A DNA stretch of 64,000 bases from UBA6623 sp965238125 (lineage in GTDB: Bacteria > Acidobacteriota > Terriglobia > Bryobacterales > UBA6623), in NCBI GenBank assembly GCA_965238125.1, contig OZ250179.1, positions 496,001-560,000 of the forward strand. Direction: 5' to 3'. Numbering within the stretch: position 1 is the first letter of the stretch; each line of letters starts with the position of its first letter. Of this stretch, positions 36,288-45,089 are shown piece after piece. The notes below the pieces were generated by a model. The model saw nothing but the letters and a program-made list of their open reading frames with translations. It did not search any database and was not told the DNA's origin. A program made the translations under genes and the position numbers.

Positions 36288-37403
36288 CTACCCCTCCTGG
36301 TATTCTTCCAGGGCGGCAAGCATCTGCGAGGCGTAGGCTTCGTTCTTGGGCGTGCCCTTCTTGGCCCCGTTATAGGCCTCGGCGAAATGGCTGAAATCCA
36401 ATTCCTGTTGGGACCGCCGGGCGGCGTTCTTCCAGGCGCGATTGACCGCGATGGTTCGGCCCAGAGTGGCGATTTGGCGCGCCGGATCGTAGCTGCCCAA
36501 ATCATCCAACGTGATGCCGGCGTTCCGCATCCGCGCCGAGACCGTGTGCCATCCCATCGTCTGGCCCCATCCCCAACTTGTTGCCAGCACGCGGCAATCC
36601 CTGGCGTTCCAGCTCCCGATCGTCAAAAGCGCCCGCCGGACCGCCTCCCTTGTATTCCTTCCCGCCATCGAAGAGGGAAGCCGCCGTGACAACAGCGTTT
36701 TCGAGCCATTGTCACCGGCGCGAATCGGAATGTTTTCGACTCCGCGGCGAAGCTCGGCGATCATCCCGGCGGCGGCTTCGGCAATCTCTGTCCCCGCCAA
36801 CTCCGCGGCCATGTCGACAAGCGCCACGCCGTGATGCGATTCGAATTTCGGCAGATTGCGTGCCCCCCCGTTGCTCTCCACCCAAGTGATGGCGGCTATC
36901 ACCGCTTCGTCGACCTCGGCCGCCGCGGCGGCCTCGATGACGCTTTCACGAAAGTCTTGCTTGAATTCCGAGATCCCCAAGCGGGCGGCGCCGTCCAATA
37001 CCTCGCAAAGTCGGCGTTGTTCTTCCTCGGGGAGCGACTCAACCCGCGCGGAACTCTGCGCATCGAGGCGTCGCGCGTCACCCGCGTCGAGGCGGCCGCT
37101 GGGGTCGAGGCCGTTTTCCTGCTGAAACTGCCGCAGACCCCTTTCCGTCCCGCCGCCGAAATCGCCGTCAATGAGCGCCGAGCCGTCGCCAAAACCGGAG
37201 GATTTCGAAGTCGTGAATCCCTGGCAGATGAGCAGGCGCTGCAGCAGTTTGACGGCTTCTCGGTTCCCCTCGCCGCGAGCCAGCGGCCGCCCGTCCAGTA
37301 ATTCCCGCCAGCGCGGCGCCGCGCTCTCCACTTTTACGACGCGGCGGTTGCTCCCTGCCAACGCCGGGTCCCCGGTGAAGACCGGTTGGTCGAAGACGGA
37401 CAT
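36288..37403 (-). CDS. Peptidoglycan-binding N-acetylmuramidase
   Basis: 371 residues. Residues about 45-115 form a peptidoglycan-binding (PGBD) domain (VKLLQRLLICQGF ... IDGDFGGGTERGLRQFQQENGL). The C-terminal half is a DUF3380-type N-acetylmuramidase with the catalytic-type AAITWVESNGGA (Glu), FESHHG, SWGWGQTMGWH and FAEAYNGAK blocks. It should cleave peptidoglycan, as in phage endolysins or cell-lytic effectors. No signal peptide is evident, which fits an endolysin or T6SS-type effector. The start codon lies 10 bp from the end of IS1380-B1, so the native promoter is separated from the gene. Confidence 0.82.
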   Translation of the reverse strand: MSVFDQPVFTGDPALAGSNRRVVKVESAAPRWRELLDGRPLARGEGNREAVKLLQRLLICQGFTTSKSSGFGDGSALIDGDFGGGTERGLRQFQQENGLDPSGRLDAGDARRLDAQSSARVESLPEEEQRRLCEVLDGAARLGISEFKQDFRESVIEAAAAAEVDEAVIAAITWVESNGGARNLPKFESHHGVALVDMAAELAGTEIAEAAAGMIAELRRGVENIPIRAGDNGSKTLLSRRLPSSMAGRNTREAVRRALLTIGSWNARDCRVLATSWGWGQTMGWHTVSARMRNAGITLDDLGSYDPARQIATLGRTIAVNRAWKNAARRSQQELDFSHFAEAYNGAKKGTPKNEAYASQMLAALEEYQEG

Positions 37404-37413
37404 AATGACTCCA

Positions 37414-39079
37414 CCCGCATTTTCAATTTGATGTATGAGCTTCAGACCATCCAGCGACCTTCAGCGTCTTTATTGATAGGGGCTAGAGCCCGATAAGGAC
37501 GCCATGGAGGTCAACACCCGATGGGTGAAAAAGAAAACAAGCCGTTTCAGCTCACGTTCAATGGATTTCTCAAAGTCGATTTCCAAGGATCGCGAGTCAC
37601 CTCGGATGGCGGTCTGATTCTCGTTCGCGAACTGGATGAACGACTCGGACTCGGGAAGCTGATCGACGAGCATCTCAGCGACTCGCGACAAGGCTTGAAC
37701 AAGAAGTTCGCGCTGGCCGATCTGCTGCGGCAGTCGGTCTACAGCCGACTCGCTGGCTACGAGGACCTCAATGACGCCGTTCGAGTATCCGCCGATCCGA
37801 CCTTTCGCTTGATCGGCTCGAAGAGGAACTGGGATCGCGGAGCAGCCTTGACCTCGACGCTGCATGGCTTCGAGACGGAGATGCTGGCGAGCGAAGAGAA
37901 CTTGCTGGGGCTGATGGCAGTGAACCGGGAGCTGGTCGCGCAAGCCGAAGCTCCCGACGGTTCAGACCGCGTGGTGCTCGACATGGACTCCACGGAGAGC
38001 CCCGTCCACGGCCAACAGGAAGGCAGTGCCTACAACGGCCATTTTGAGTCCCTCTGCTATCACCCGCTGTTGCTGTTCAACCAGCACGGCGACTGCCTAG
38101 GCGCGAAGCTGCGTCCCGGCAACGTGCACAGCGCCGAGGACTGGGACGAGCTGCTACTGCCGGAGATCGAACGACAACAGGCGGAGGGCAAACAGGTGAC
38201 GTTCCGCGCCGACGCCGCCTTCGCCAAGCCCGAGATCTACGAGGCGATGGAGGAGCGCGGCGTGGACTACGTGATTCGCATCCCGGCGAACAAGAGCCTG
38301 GAGCTGGAGATCGAGGACATCCTGTTTCGGCCACCGGGCAGGCCGAACGCCAAGCCCCTAGTGCGCTACAAGAGTTTTCGCTATCAGGCCGAGAGCTGGT
38401 CGAAGGCAAGGCGAGTTGTCGCCAAGGTCGAGCATCACCAGGGCGAACTATTCCCGCGCGTCGGATTTGTCGTGACGAGCATGAGCTTGCCGAGCCGCTC
38501 GGTCGTGCGGTTCTACAACAAGCGCGGCACGGCGGAGCAGTGGATCAAAGAAGGCAAACAGGCCACGCACTGGACCCGCTTGTCGTGTCACCGCTTCCGA
38601 GCCAACGAGGTACGGCTGCAACTCAGCGTGCCGGCCTACAACCTGGGCAACCTGTGGCGGCGGCTAGGGCTGCCGCAGCGAATCAAAAGCTGGTCGCTAA
38701 CGAGTTTGCAACACAGATTGATGAAGACCGGCGGTCGGCTGGTCAAGCATGCTCGCTACTACTGGCTGCTGCTGGCGGAGGGGCATCTGAACCGGCGGCT
38801 GTTCGGTGACATGCTGCATAGGATCTGGGCGCTGCCTGTGCCGGGTGGGTAGCGTTGCCCGGGCGAGGATCAACAGTTTTTGGCTCCAAAAAGGTTTCGC
38901 AGGGAGCAGTGTCGGCCGGAGCGCCGTTCAGTCCGCTCAATCAACGTCTGTGAGCGGACGGACGAGCCCTGGCGCCTACCGGCGGAGGTGATGTGCAGGG
39001 TTCAGCGCGAAAAGACGTGGTATTCGGCGCAGCGGGGGTGTATCCTGTGACCGTGCCAGGGCCAAAATGGAAATCCTGG
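37414..39079 (+). mobile_element. IS1380-family element, subtype B copy 1
   Basis: 1666 bp. The left end is CCCGCATTTTCAATTTG; the right end on the reverse strand is CCAGGATTTCCATTTTGG. The transposase is complete. The flanking 5-mers CTCCA (left) and CCTAA (right) do not match, which suggests recombination with another copy after insertion. Confidence 0.92.
37521..38852 (+). CDS. IS1380-family transposase (B1)
   Basis: 443-residue complete transposase, the type sequence for subtype B here. It differs from subtype A at scattered positions (for example EAPDGSDR for EAFDDSER, and FRADAAFAKP for FRGDAAFAKP). The acidic catalytic positions are all kept. Confidence 0.95.
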   Translation: MGEKENKPFQLTFNGFLKVDFQGSRVTSDGGLILVRELDERLGLGKLIDEHLSDSRQGLNKKFALADLLRQSVYSRLAGYEDLNDAVRVSADPTFRLIGSKRNWDRGAALTSTLHGFETEMLASEENLLGLMAVNRELVAQAEAPDGSDRVVLDMDSTESPVHGQQEGSAYNGHFESLCYHPLLLFNQHGDCLGAKLRPGNVHSAEDWDELLLPEIERQQAEGKQVTFRADAAFAKPEIYEAMEERGVDYVIRIPANKSLELEIEDILFRPPGRPNAKPLVRYKSFRYQAESWSKARRVVAKVEHHQGELFPRVGFVVTSMSLPSRSVVRFYNKRGTAEQWIKEGKQATHWTRLSCHRFRANEVRLQLSVPAYNLGNLWRRLGLPQRIKSWSLTSLQHRLMKTGGRLVKHARYYWLLLAEGHLNRRLFGDMLHRIWALPVPGG

Positions 39080-39176
39080 CCTAATCCGCATGCCGGTTTG
39101 TCTCAGACTTGGTCGGAAAGAACGCCGCCCTCTCTAAACATTTTTTTAGGTTCTGTTTTAGGAAGAGCGTGCGTTC

Positions 39177-39456
39177 TTAGGTGCAACTTCCATTGTCGTG
39201 ACATTGGAAGCATTTCTCGCGATAGTAGGCGACTTTGGCCGCCGGGGCCGGTTGGTTGTGAATCTCGTGACAACTGAAGCAGCTCAACTCGCCCTCGGTT
39301 TGGCGGAAGCAGGTGCTGAGTTCCATGGAAAACTGGTGTTCCAGAAGATCGGACTCCCGAGGATTATCTCGCTCCATGGGAAATTTGAAAATCGCCAGCG
39401 TATCGTTGAGATGCGTCCCAGGGCGGAAGTCTGCGTAGTTCCTGCCCGGCTGTAAG
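39177..39456 (-). pseudogene. Multiheme cytochrome c, 3' half
   Basis: 93 codons on the minus strand: QPGRNYADFRPGTHLNDTLAIF, then LLEHQFSMELSTCFRQ, two heme sites CFSCH and CFQCH, and a stop at 39177. The first codons fit exactly onto the 5' half at 49085-49955: using one copy of the GTAAG repeat restores RVL-QPGRNYADF in frame. Related proteins usually continue beyond this point, so the 3' end may also be shortened. Confidence 0.85.
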
Positions 39457-39730
39457 CCGTAAAACGCGATTTCGGATTCGAGACCTGCACATAACCGAGC
39501 CAACCTGTCGCCTCGTCCGTCATCTGAAGGGCTTTGCTCACATCAGGTCGCGGAAATCCCGGCACGGCAGCGCCTACAACACGACGGTTCTCGTCCACTA
39601 CGACCACACATTCGATGGCTTCGCTTTTCGAGTACGCCCATCCCGCTGCCTCCGCCAGGTCCGGTTTGACTATTCGAAGACCATCGAAGCTTCCTCCAAT
39701 AGGACTACGGCGAGGTTGTCGTAATGCCGG
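39457..39730 (-). pseudogene. C-terminal-type fragment of a membrane/glycan protein
   Basis: An open minus-strand frame reads GGSFDGLRIVKPDLAEAAGW, then VVVVDENRRVVGAAVPGFPRPDV and GWLGYVQVSNPKSRFTAY, and ends at the 39456/39457 junction. The pattern of a variable Gly-rich lead, an AAGWA core and PGFPRPDV is like the small beta domain appended to some membrane glycosyltransferase or O-antigen-related proteins. The assignment is tentative. Both ends are lost. Confidence 0.35.
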
Positions 39731-39851
39731 GGCTCACGGTCGCGGGAACCGATACCCGTCACTACGGCAAGGCGAGCCTGCGGACCCCGTAGAACAGCTC
39801 TGAGACGGGTCAGACGGGCAATCTAGACGCCGCGCTGGCTGCTGCGTCACA

Positions 39852-40259
39852 ATGAATTCAATGGCGGCAAGTGTCCCAATTGTCCCACTTAAAAAAGGCG
39901 GCAGACGTGGCGAGTTCACAAAGGCTCAGGTCGAGAACGCGCTCACCGAAGCAAATGGATTCGTCACGTCGGCAGCAAAGCGTTTAGGCTGCAACCCCAA
40001 GACCGTCTATCGGTACATGGAGCGCTACCCCTCCCTCAAGGAAGTCCTCGCCGATGCGCGGGAGGATGCGCTGGATCTCGCCGAATCGAAGCTCATGAAG
40101 GCCATCAACGAGGGCAACCTCACCGCGATCATCTTCTTTCTCAAGACTCGCGGCAAGTCGCGGGGCTACAGCGAACGCCGCCAGTTCGGTCACCCCACCG
40201 GCGACGAGCCAGTCGAGTTCACACTGAAGCTGGGGGACAGGGTTGTCAAGGAAGACTAG
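39852..40259 (+). CDS. Helix-turn-helix protein, small-terminase-like
   Basis: 135 residues. A HTH (FTKAQVENALTEANGFVTSAAKRLGCNPKTVYRYMERYPSL, residues about 22-62) is followed by a helical segment (AREDALDLAESKLMKAINEGNLTAIIFFLKTRGKSRGYSER). This pattern is common in phage small-terminase-like proteins, and the FLKTRGKxRGY motif is characteristic of them. No large terminase follows, so it may be a phage remnant carried in the island. Confidence 0.6.
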   Translation: MNSMAASVPIVPLKKGGRRGEFTKAQVENALTEANGFVTSAAKRLGCNPKTVYRYMERYPSLKEVLADAREDALDLAESKLMKAINEGNLTAIIFFLKTRGKSRGYSERRQFGHPTGDEPVEFTLKLGDRVVKED

Positions 40260-40510
40260 CGAAAACTCCCGACCACCACAATGTGCCGGCGGCCCGGTTC
40301 GCGAGACGGCGACCTACATCATCACCCCCTATTCCGATCCAGTCCGAGAACTTGCCAACGCGACGGCAGCTGATCAACGTACGGCCATCGACGAAGAACG
40401 CCGGATGCGAGCCGAGAAGCGGGCCCACTTCGTCACCCCGGATCACCGCGAACCAGTGCGCTATGCTGTCTTCACCGGCAGAGCTTTCGAAAATTGAGGT
40501 GGTAAGGAAA

Positions 40511-40915
40511 ATGCATTGCATACATTGCGGCAAAGAGGTGCCAGCCGAAGCCGAGTTTTGCGCTTCGTGCGGTAAGCCGTTAGGGGCAACCCCGAAGACT
40601 GACGACGCGCAAGCGGAAAAGAACGGGGCCACGGTCAAGAAACGTACGCTCGGCTGCCTCGTCATCCTTTTGATGATGGGAGCGTGCATCTTTGCGGTCA
40701 GCCGGAAAGGAGGCGATCCCGCTGCGACGAAGGAGCGGGAAGCTCGAACACGGAGGATTGAAGCCTACCGCATGTCGCAGGGGTTTGTTAAGAAACAACT
40801 AAAAACTCCCATGGGCTACTGCTTCCGGATGAAGCGCGAAATGTCGATGTCGTTGCCAGCTAGATCAGGTGTTGTATCGAACAGGTCCACGAGGTCGCGC
40901 CGCCGGATCACGTGA
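40511..40915 (+). pseudogene. Zinc-ribbon membrane protein with chimeric C-terminus
   Basis: It starts after GTGGTAAGGAAA. The N-terminal double zinc ribbon (CIHCGKEV ... FCASCGKPL) is followed by one membrane segment (LGCLVILLMMGACIFAV) and a helical part with QGFVKKQLKTP, the start of a conserved domain of such proteins. From about 40815 on, the frame is antisense to the cas3 remnant, so the last about 33 residues are spurious. The gene was cut by a rearrangement joining it tail-to-tail to cas3. Confidence 0.7.
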
Positions 40916-40920
40916 GTCGT
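40816..40920 (-). pseudogene. cas3: Cas3 fragment 3 (distal)
   Basis: On the minus strand this reads THVIRRRDLVDLFDTTPDLAGNDIDISRFIR, a well-conserved post-helicase block of type I-G/I-U Cas3 proteins. It continues fragment 2 exactly when IS1380-A2 and one TTCAA copy are removed. After about 32 residues the similarity stops at a junction with the zinc-ribbon gene, and a TAG follows. The HD nuclease domain, which would follow in this Cas3 type, is missing. Confidence 0.8.
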
Positions 40921-40925
40921 TTCAA

Positions 40926-42586
40926 CCCGCATTTCCAATTTGATTCAGACCTCTCGACCTTCCGGCGGCCTTGAGCGTCTTTATTCATAGGGGCTAGAGC
41001 CCGCTGAGGACGCCATGGAGGCCAACACCCAATGGGTGAAAAACAAACCAAGCCATTCCAGCTAAGTTTCAACGGCTCGTTGAAAGTCGATTTCCAGGGA
41101 TCGCACGTCACTTCCGACGGTGGCCTGATTTTGGTTCGCGAACTGGACGAACGGCTCGGTCTCGGAGAACTGATTGACGAGCATCTCAGCGACTCCCGGC
41201 AAGGCACCAACAAGCAGTTCACGCTCGCTGATCTGTTGCGGCAGTCGATCTACAGCCGCTTGGCAGGCTACGAGGACGTCAACGACGCCGTCCGAGTGTC
41301 GGCTGACCCGACGTTTCGCTTGATCGGCTCGCAGAAGATCTGGGATCGCGGTGCGGCCTTGACCTCGACGCTGCACGGCTTCGAGACGGAGATGCTGGCG
41401 AGCGAAGAGAACCTGCTGGGGCTGATGGCGCTGAACCGAGAGCTGGTCGGGCAAGCGGAGGCGTTCGACGACTCCGAGCGGGTCGTTCTGGACATGGACT
41501 CCACCGAGAGTCCGGTCCATGGCCAACAGGAAGGCAGTGCCTACAACGGACACTTCGAGTCGGTCTGCTACCACCCGTTGCTTTTGTTCAACGGTCATGG
41601 TGATTGCCTCGCTGCCAAGCTGCGTCCCGGCAACGTGCACAGCGCCGAGGACTGGGATGAGCTATTGTTGCCGGAGATCGAGCGCCAACAGGCTGCGGGC
41701 AAGCAGGTCGCCTTCCGGGGCGATGCCGCCTTTGCCAAGCCGGAGATCTACGAGGCGCTGGAGGAGCGCGGCGCGGACTACGCGATCCGCATTCCGGCCA
41801 ATAAGAACCTGGAGCTGGAGATCGAAGACATCCTGTTTCGTCCGCCGGGGAGGCCCGGCCGCAAGCCGCTAGTGCGCTACAAGAGCTTTCGCTATCAGGC
41901 GGAGAGCTGGAAGGGGCCGAGACGAGTTGTCGCCAAGGTCGAGCACCACCAGGGCGAGCTATTCGCGCGCGTCGGTTTTATCGTGACGAACATGAGCTTG
42001 CCAAGCCGGTCGGTGGTGCGTTTCTACAACAAGCGCGGCACGGCGGAGCAGTGGATCAAAGAAGGTAAGCAAGCGACGCACTGGACGCGGCTGTCGTGCC
42101 ATCGCTTCCGGGCGAACGAGGTGCGCTTGCAGTTAAGCGTGCCGGCCTACAACCTGGGCAACCTGTGGCGGCGACTCGGGTTGCCGCACAGGATCAAGAC
42201 GTGGTCACTGACGAGCTTGCAGCAGCGGTTGATGAAGACGGGCGGCAGATTGGTCAAGCACGCGCGGTACTACTGGTTGCTCTTGGCCGAGGGACATCTG
42301 AACCGGCGGCTGTTTGGCGACATGCTGCGGAGGATCTGGGCGCTGCCTGTGCCGGGTGGTTAGCACCGCACTTGGCGAATGCGAAATCTGTGTACTGAGG
42401 ACGGAAGCTCGGAGGGGTGTCTGCGAAATTGACTTCGCAGCGGCGGATCAGCCCCCATGAGGGGCAAGAAGGGGGCTCGATCGGTCCCGCCTCAGCCGCC
42501 GCCTCTTTCGGGTGGAGAAATGGTTGCGCTTCGCCGGGTGAGGGTGTAGACTCGTGCCGTCAGAGGAGCCAAATCGGAAATCCTGG
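40926..42586 (+). mobile_element. IS1380-family element, subtype A copy 2, inserted in cas3
   Basis: 1661 bp with ends CCCGCATTTCCAATTTG and CCAGGATTTCCGATTTG (reverse strand). It is flanked by a perfect 5-bp direct repeat TTCAA (40921-40925 and 42587-42591), so this is a clean, fairly recent insertion. It interrupts cas3 between its fragments 2 and 3. Confidence 0.95.
41032..42363 (+). CDS. IS1380-family transposase (A2)
   Basis: 443 residues, complete. It is identical to A1 from about residue 110 to the end, but in residues 20-105 it has its own variants (ELIDEHLSDSRQGTNKQFTL, LIGSQKIWDRG) where A1 looks like subtype B. Confidence 0.95.
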   Translation: MGEKQTKPFQLSFNGSLKVDFQGSHVTSDGGLILVRELDERLGLGELIDEHLSDSRQGTNKQFTLADLLRQSIYSRLAGYEDVNDAVRVSADPTFRLIGSQKIWDRGAALTSTLHGFETEMLASEENLLGLMALNRELVGQAEAFDDSERVVLDMDSTESPVHGQQEGSAYNGHFESVCYHPLLLFNGHGDCLAAKLRPGNVHSAEDWDELLLPEIERQQAAGKQVAFRGDAAFAKPEIYEALEERGADYAIRIPANKNLELEIEDILFRPPGRPGRKPLVRYKSFRYQAESWKGPRRVVAKVEHHQGELFARVGFIVTNMSLPSRSVVRFYNKRGTAEQWIKEGKQATHWTRLSCHRFRANEVRLQLSVPAYNLGNLWRRLGLPHRIKTWSLTSLQQRLMKTGGRLVKHARYYWLLLAEGHLNRRLFGDMLRRIWALPVPGG

Positions 42587-43300
42587 TTCAAGGCGCATCT
42601 GAGCGTCCATTTGTTCGAGTGAGGCGGGCCCAACGTCAGAAACAGTCTGTAGCAACTCCCTTGCTTCTAGGATGTCCCCCAGTTCGTAGGGCTTTTCTAC
42701 GTTTGCGCGACTCTTCTCGTCATCCGGAACGTCAAACCAGCAAACGCGGGCATCTTTGGCCTCATTGAATTCGCCTTTCCGGTTGCATCGTCCGAATCGC
42801 TGTACGAGCGACGGCCAAGGTGCGAGTTCGGTGAAGAGCACCTTGGCCGAAATATCTACGCCTGCCTCGACCACTTGCGTGGTGACGGCTATCGTTCCCT
42901 GCACGGGTGGATCGGCCAGCAACCTCTTGAGTCCCGCTGCCCGGTCCTGTGGGCGAAAACGCGAGTGGATAAGTACCGGTTCCACCGACGCCTGCTTCTT
43001 AAGCTCCTTGTACACCTTGATCGCTCGATCCACTGTGTTGAAGACCGCAATCGTCCGTGCCCCAGGTTCGTGGGCTTCAGCAACAGCTCTCGCGCAGGCT
43101 TCCCCATCACCCATCGCCGCCGCTGACTTCTCAAGCGTCTTAGCAGCCTCATATCGATCTTTGACCGCAGGTAACTCCTTATCGTCGTCTGCTATTTGAA
43201 GCGACGCTCCCACCCATTCCTTCTTGAAGTCCACAGTGTGCAGCCAAGTTTCGTCCAATGTCGCCGACATCCAGATCGACTGGGCGGCTCCAAAGACCCC
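42587..43300 (-). pseudogene. cas3: Cas3 fragment 2 (helicase C-terminal part)
   Basis: 238 codons: GVFGAAQSIWMSATLDE (helicase motif III SAT), then RTIAVFNTVDRAIKVY, VLIHSRFRPQDR, VTTQVVEAGVDISA (motif V) and LVQRFGRCNRKGEF (motif VI QRxGRxxR). It is the second RecA domain of a Cas3 DExD/H helicase. It is bounded upstream by IS630 (TA duplication) and downstream by IS1380-A2 (TTCAA duplication). Confidence 0.92.
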
Positions 43301-43357
43301 TATTGAGTCTCGCAAAACAAAGTGACACCTTTTTGGGGTACGTACGTCTTTGTATGT

Positions 43358-43885
43358 ATGGGAAATACAAAAGGCGTACGGCGGGATTTCGAGGCCCTGG
43401 AGAAGCGCCGTTTCAAAGCGATCCGGTTGGTCGAGCAAGGCTGTAGTCAGTCCGAGACAGCGAGGCGATTGAAGGTCGCGCGGCAAAGCGTCAGCGAGTG
43501 GCTGCGACGATACCGGCGTGACGGCGAAGCCGGGTTGCGCCAGGCCGGCCGCGCCGGCCGTAAGCCGCTGTTGGACGCCGCGCAGCTCGAACGCCTCGAG
43601 GCGTTGCTGCTGGAAGGCCCCGAGGCGCACGGCTTCCCGACGCCGCTGTGGAGCTGTCCGCGGGTCGCTCGTCTGATCGGAGACGAGTTCGGCGTGCGCT
43701 ATCACGAGGGCCATGTCTGGAAGATCCTGCGGGCGCTCGGTTGGAGCCCGCAACGGCCCGTCGGCAAAGCGCGGGAGCGCAACGAAGAGGCCATCCGCGG
43801 CTGGCAGCGCAAGACTTGGCCGGCCATTAAAAAAAAGCCCGCAAAGAAGAACGTACGATCGTCTTCATCGACGAAAGCGGATTGA
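43358..43885 (+). CDS. IS630 transposase, orfA (DNA-binding part)
   Basis: 175 residues. The N-terminal HTH of Tc1/IS630 type (FKAIRLVEQGCSQSETARRLKVARQSVSEWLRRYR) is followed by a second winged-helix-like part (SCPRVARLIGDEFGVRYHEGHVWKILRALGW). Near its end a run of eight A (43829-43836) offers a -1 slip into orfB. Beyond the run, the orfA-frame codons do not resemble the family. Confidence 0.88.
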   Translation: MGNTKGVRRDFEALEKRRFKAIRLVEQGCSQSETARRLKVARQSVSEWLRRYRRDGEAGLRQAGRAGRKPLLDAAQLERLEALLLEGPEAHGFPTPLWSCPRVARLIGDEFGVRYHEGHVWKILRALGWSPQRPVGKARERNEEAIRGWQRKTWPAIKKKPAKKNVRSSSSTKAD

Positions 43886-44373
43886 GTCAGAAGCCGCATC
43901 GTTGCCGCACCTGGGCGCCGCGCGGCGAGACACCGGTGTTGGAGTTCAACTTCAACTGGGACAAGCTGTCGGTGTCGGCCGGGCTGACGTTGCGCAACTT
44001 TTACTTCCGGCTCTATCCCGGCGCGATCGGCGAGCTGGAGGTCATCGACTTCCTGAAGGCTTTGGTGCGCCACATCGACGGCCCACTGCTGATCGTCTGG
44101 GACCGGCTGCCGGCGCACCGCAGCCGCCTGGTGCGGGAGTTCATCCAGCTCTCCGAGGATCACATCGCAACGGAGTACTTGCCGCCCTATGCGCCGGAGT
44201 TGAACCCGGTGGAATACATTTGGGCGTACTGGAAGCAGCACGAGTTGCCCAACGTCTGCCCGAAGGACTACTGGGAACTCGACGAGCGCGCCCGCAAAGC
44301 GCTGCGGCGAATGCGCCGCAAACCGCGCTTGATTACCGCTTTCTGGAAACAGTCTTCTCTTTGTCTCGATTGA
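43837..44373 (+). CDS. IS630 transposase, orfB (DDE catalytic part)
   Basis: Read in the -1 frame from the A8 run: ARKEERTIVFIDESGLSQKPHR supplies the first Asp. LIVWDRLPAHRS supplies the second and LNPVEYIWAYWK the Glu of the DDE triad. An ATG-type start at 43882 would miss the first Asp, so expression as an orfA-orfB fusion by frameshifting is needed for activity. Confidence 0.88.
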   Translation, partial: ARKEERTIVFIDESGLSQKPHRCRTWAPRGETPVLEFNFNWDKLSVSAGLTLRNFYFRLYPGAIGELEVIDFLKALVRHIDGPLLIVWDRLPAHRSRLVREFIQLSEDHIATEYLPPYAPELNPVEYIWAYWKQHELPNVCPKDYWELDERARKALRRMRRKPRLITAFWKQSSLCLD

Positions 44374-44395
44374 CAGTATATTATGCGAGACTCAG

Positions 44396-44944
44396 TAAGT
44401 GTTGGCGAAAAGCTTCGATCTGAGCGCTCGTCGCCACACCGACATCCATCAACTGCACTTCGTCCAAGATCCACAGACAATCGTTATTGAGTAACCCGAA
44501 CGGCAGCGGCCACCGATAGCGGCTCGCGGCATAGCCGCGGTTAAGCGCCCGGCTCAACAGCATGTCCTGGGTACCTACGAGGATGGCGTCTTTTTCGGGG
44601 TACAGGTCCCAGTCGTCCGCCTGGTCGCCGCCCATGAGGACGTAGACCTTAACTTCGTCCGCGAGTCCGAGATTCTGAAGCCAACCCTTGACCTCATCCC
44701 GTGTCTGTTCCACGAGTACGCGCATGGGAAGGCAGTAGACAAGGCGCCGCGGTGTTGAGTTTTTCACCGACCGGTCGGCATAGCGCCGTCCCCAAAGCCA
44801 TCCCAGCACGGCCATCGCCGTCTTGCCGAGCCCCGTAGGCACTTTCACCAGACGCCGCAAAGTGGGGCCGGTCGCAAACCGGATCTGGAACGGAAACGCT
44901 TCGTGACCGCTCGTCGCCGTCCGAAAAAAATCCTCAAAATTCAT
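44396..44944 (-). pseudogene. cas3: Cas3 fragment 1 (N-terminal helicase part)
   Basis: 183 codons from ATG 44944. MNFEDFFRTATSGHEAFPFQ leads to Walker A VPTGLGKTA near residue 47, LVYCLPMRVLVEQT (motif Ia), VGTQDMLLSRALNRGY and the DExH-box variant ILDEVQLMD near residue 168. The helicase starts at the extreme N-terminus with no HD domain before it, as in type I-G (formerly I-U) Cas3, where HD is C-terminal. It is cut by IS630 after AFRQHL. No other cas gene or CRISPR array is visible in the window. Confidence 0.92.
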
Positions 44945-45089
44945 TGCTGTTTGCGTACCCGGCACGCAAGCGAGTTAAGCGGCCCGTCGCCACACATGAT
45001 AACTCTTCCCAGGGTCATCGAGAGCTGCTTTTACGCACACACAAAGATATCACCCAAGACAACTGAATGGAAGTCAATCTTGGCGGTGA
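44945..45089. other. Region upstream of cas3
   Basis: Non-coding, somewhat AT-richer than the surroundings. It would hold the cas3 promoter. I saw no CRISPR repeats, and no clear -35/-10 pair stands out. Confidence 0.4.

Larger units (their letters stand above)
43303..44395 (+). mobile_element. IS630-family element inserted in cas3
   Basis: 1093 bp with imperfect inverted repeats of about 24 bp (both ends share TGAGTCTCGCA). It is flanked by TA at 43301-43302 and 44396-44397, the IS630 target duplication. Removing the element plus one TA joins cas3 fragments 1 and 2 in frame (AFRQHL-GVFGAAQ). Two overlapping ORFs encode the transposase. Confidence 0.95.

Noticed and set aside
37404..39084. 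Target duplication for IS1380-B1 (and for A1 at 24251/25919)
   Set aside because: The flanking 5-mers differ (CTCCA/CCTAA and TTCAG/TTGTT), so I do not claim simple insertion.
40243..40689. Two overlapping short open frames between the HTH and zinc-ribbon genes
   Set aside because: Neither strand gives a recognisable protein and both overlap other features; the 250-bp gap is left unassigned.
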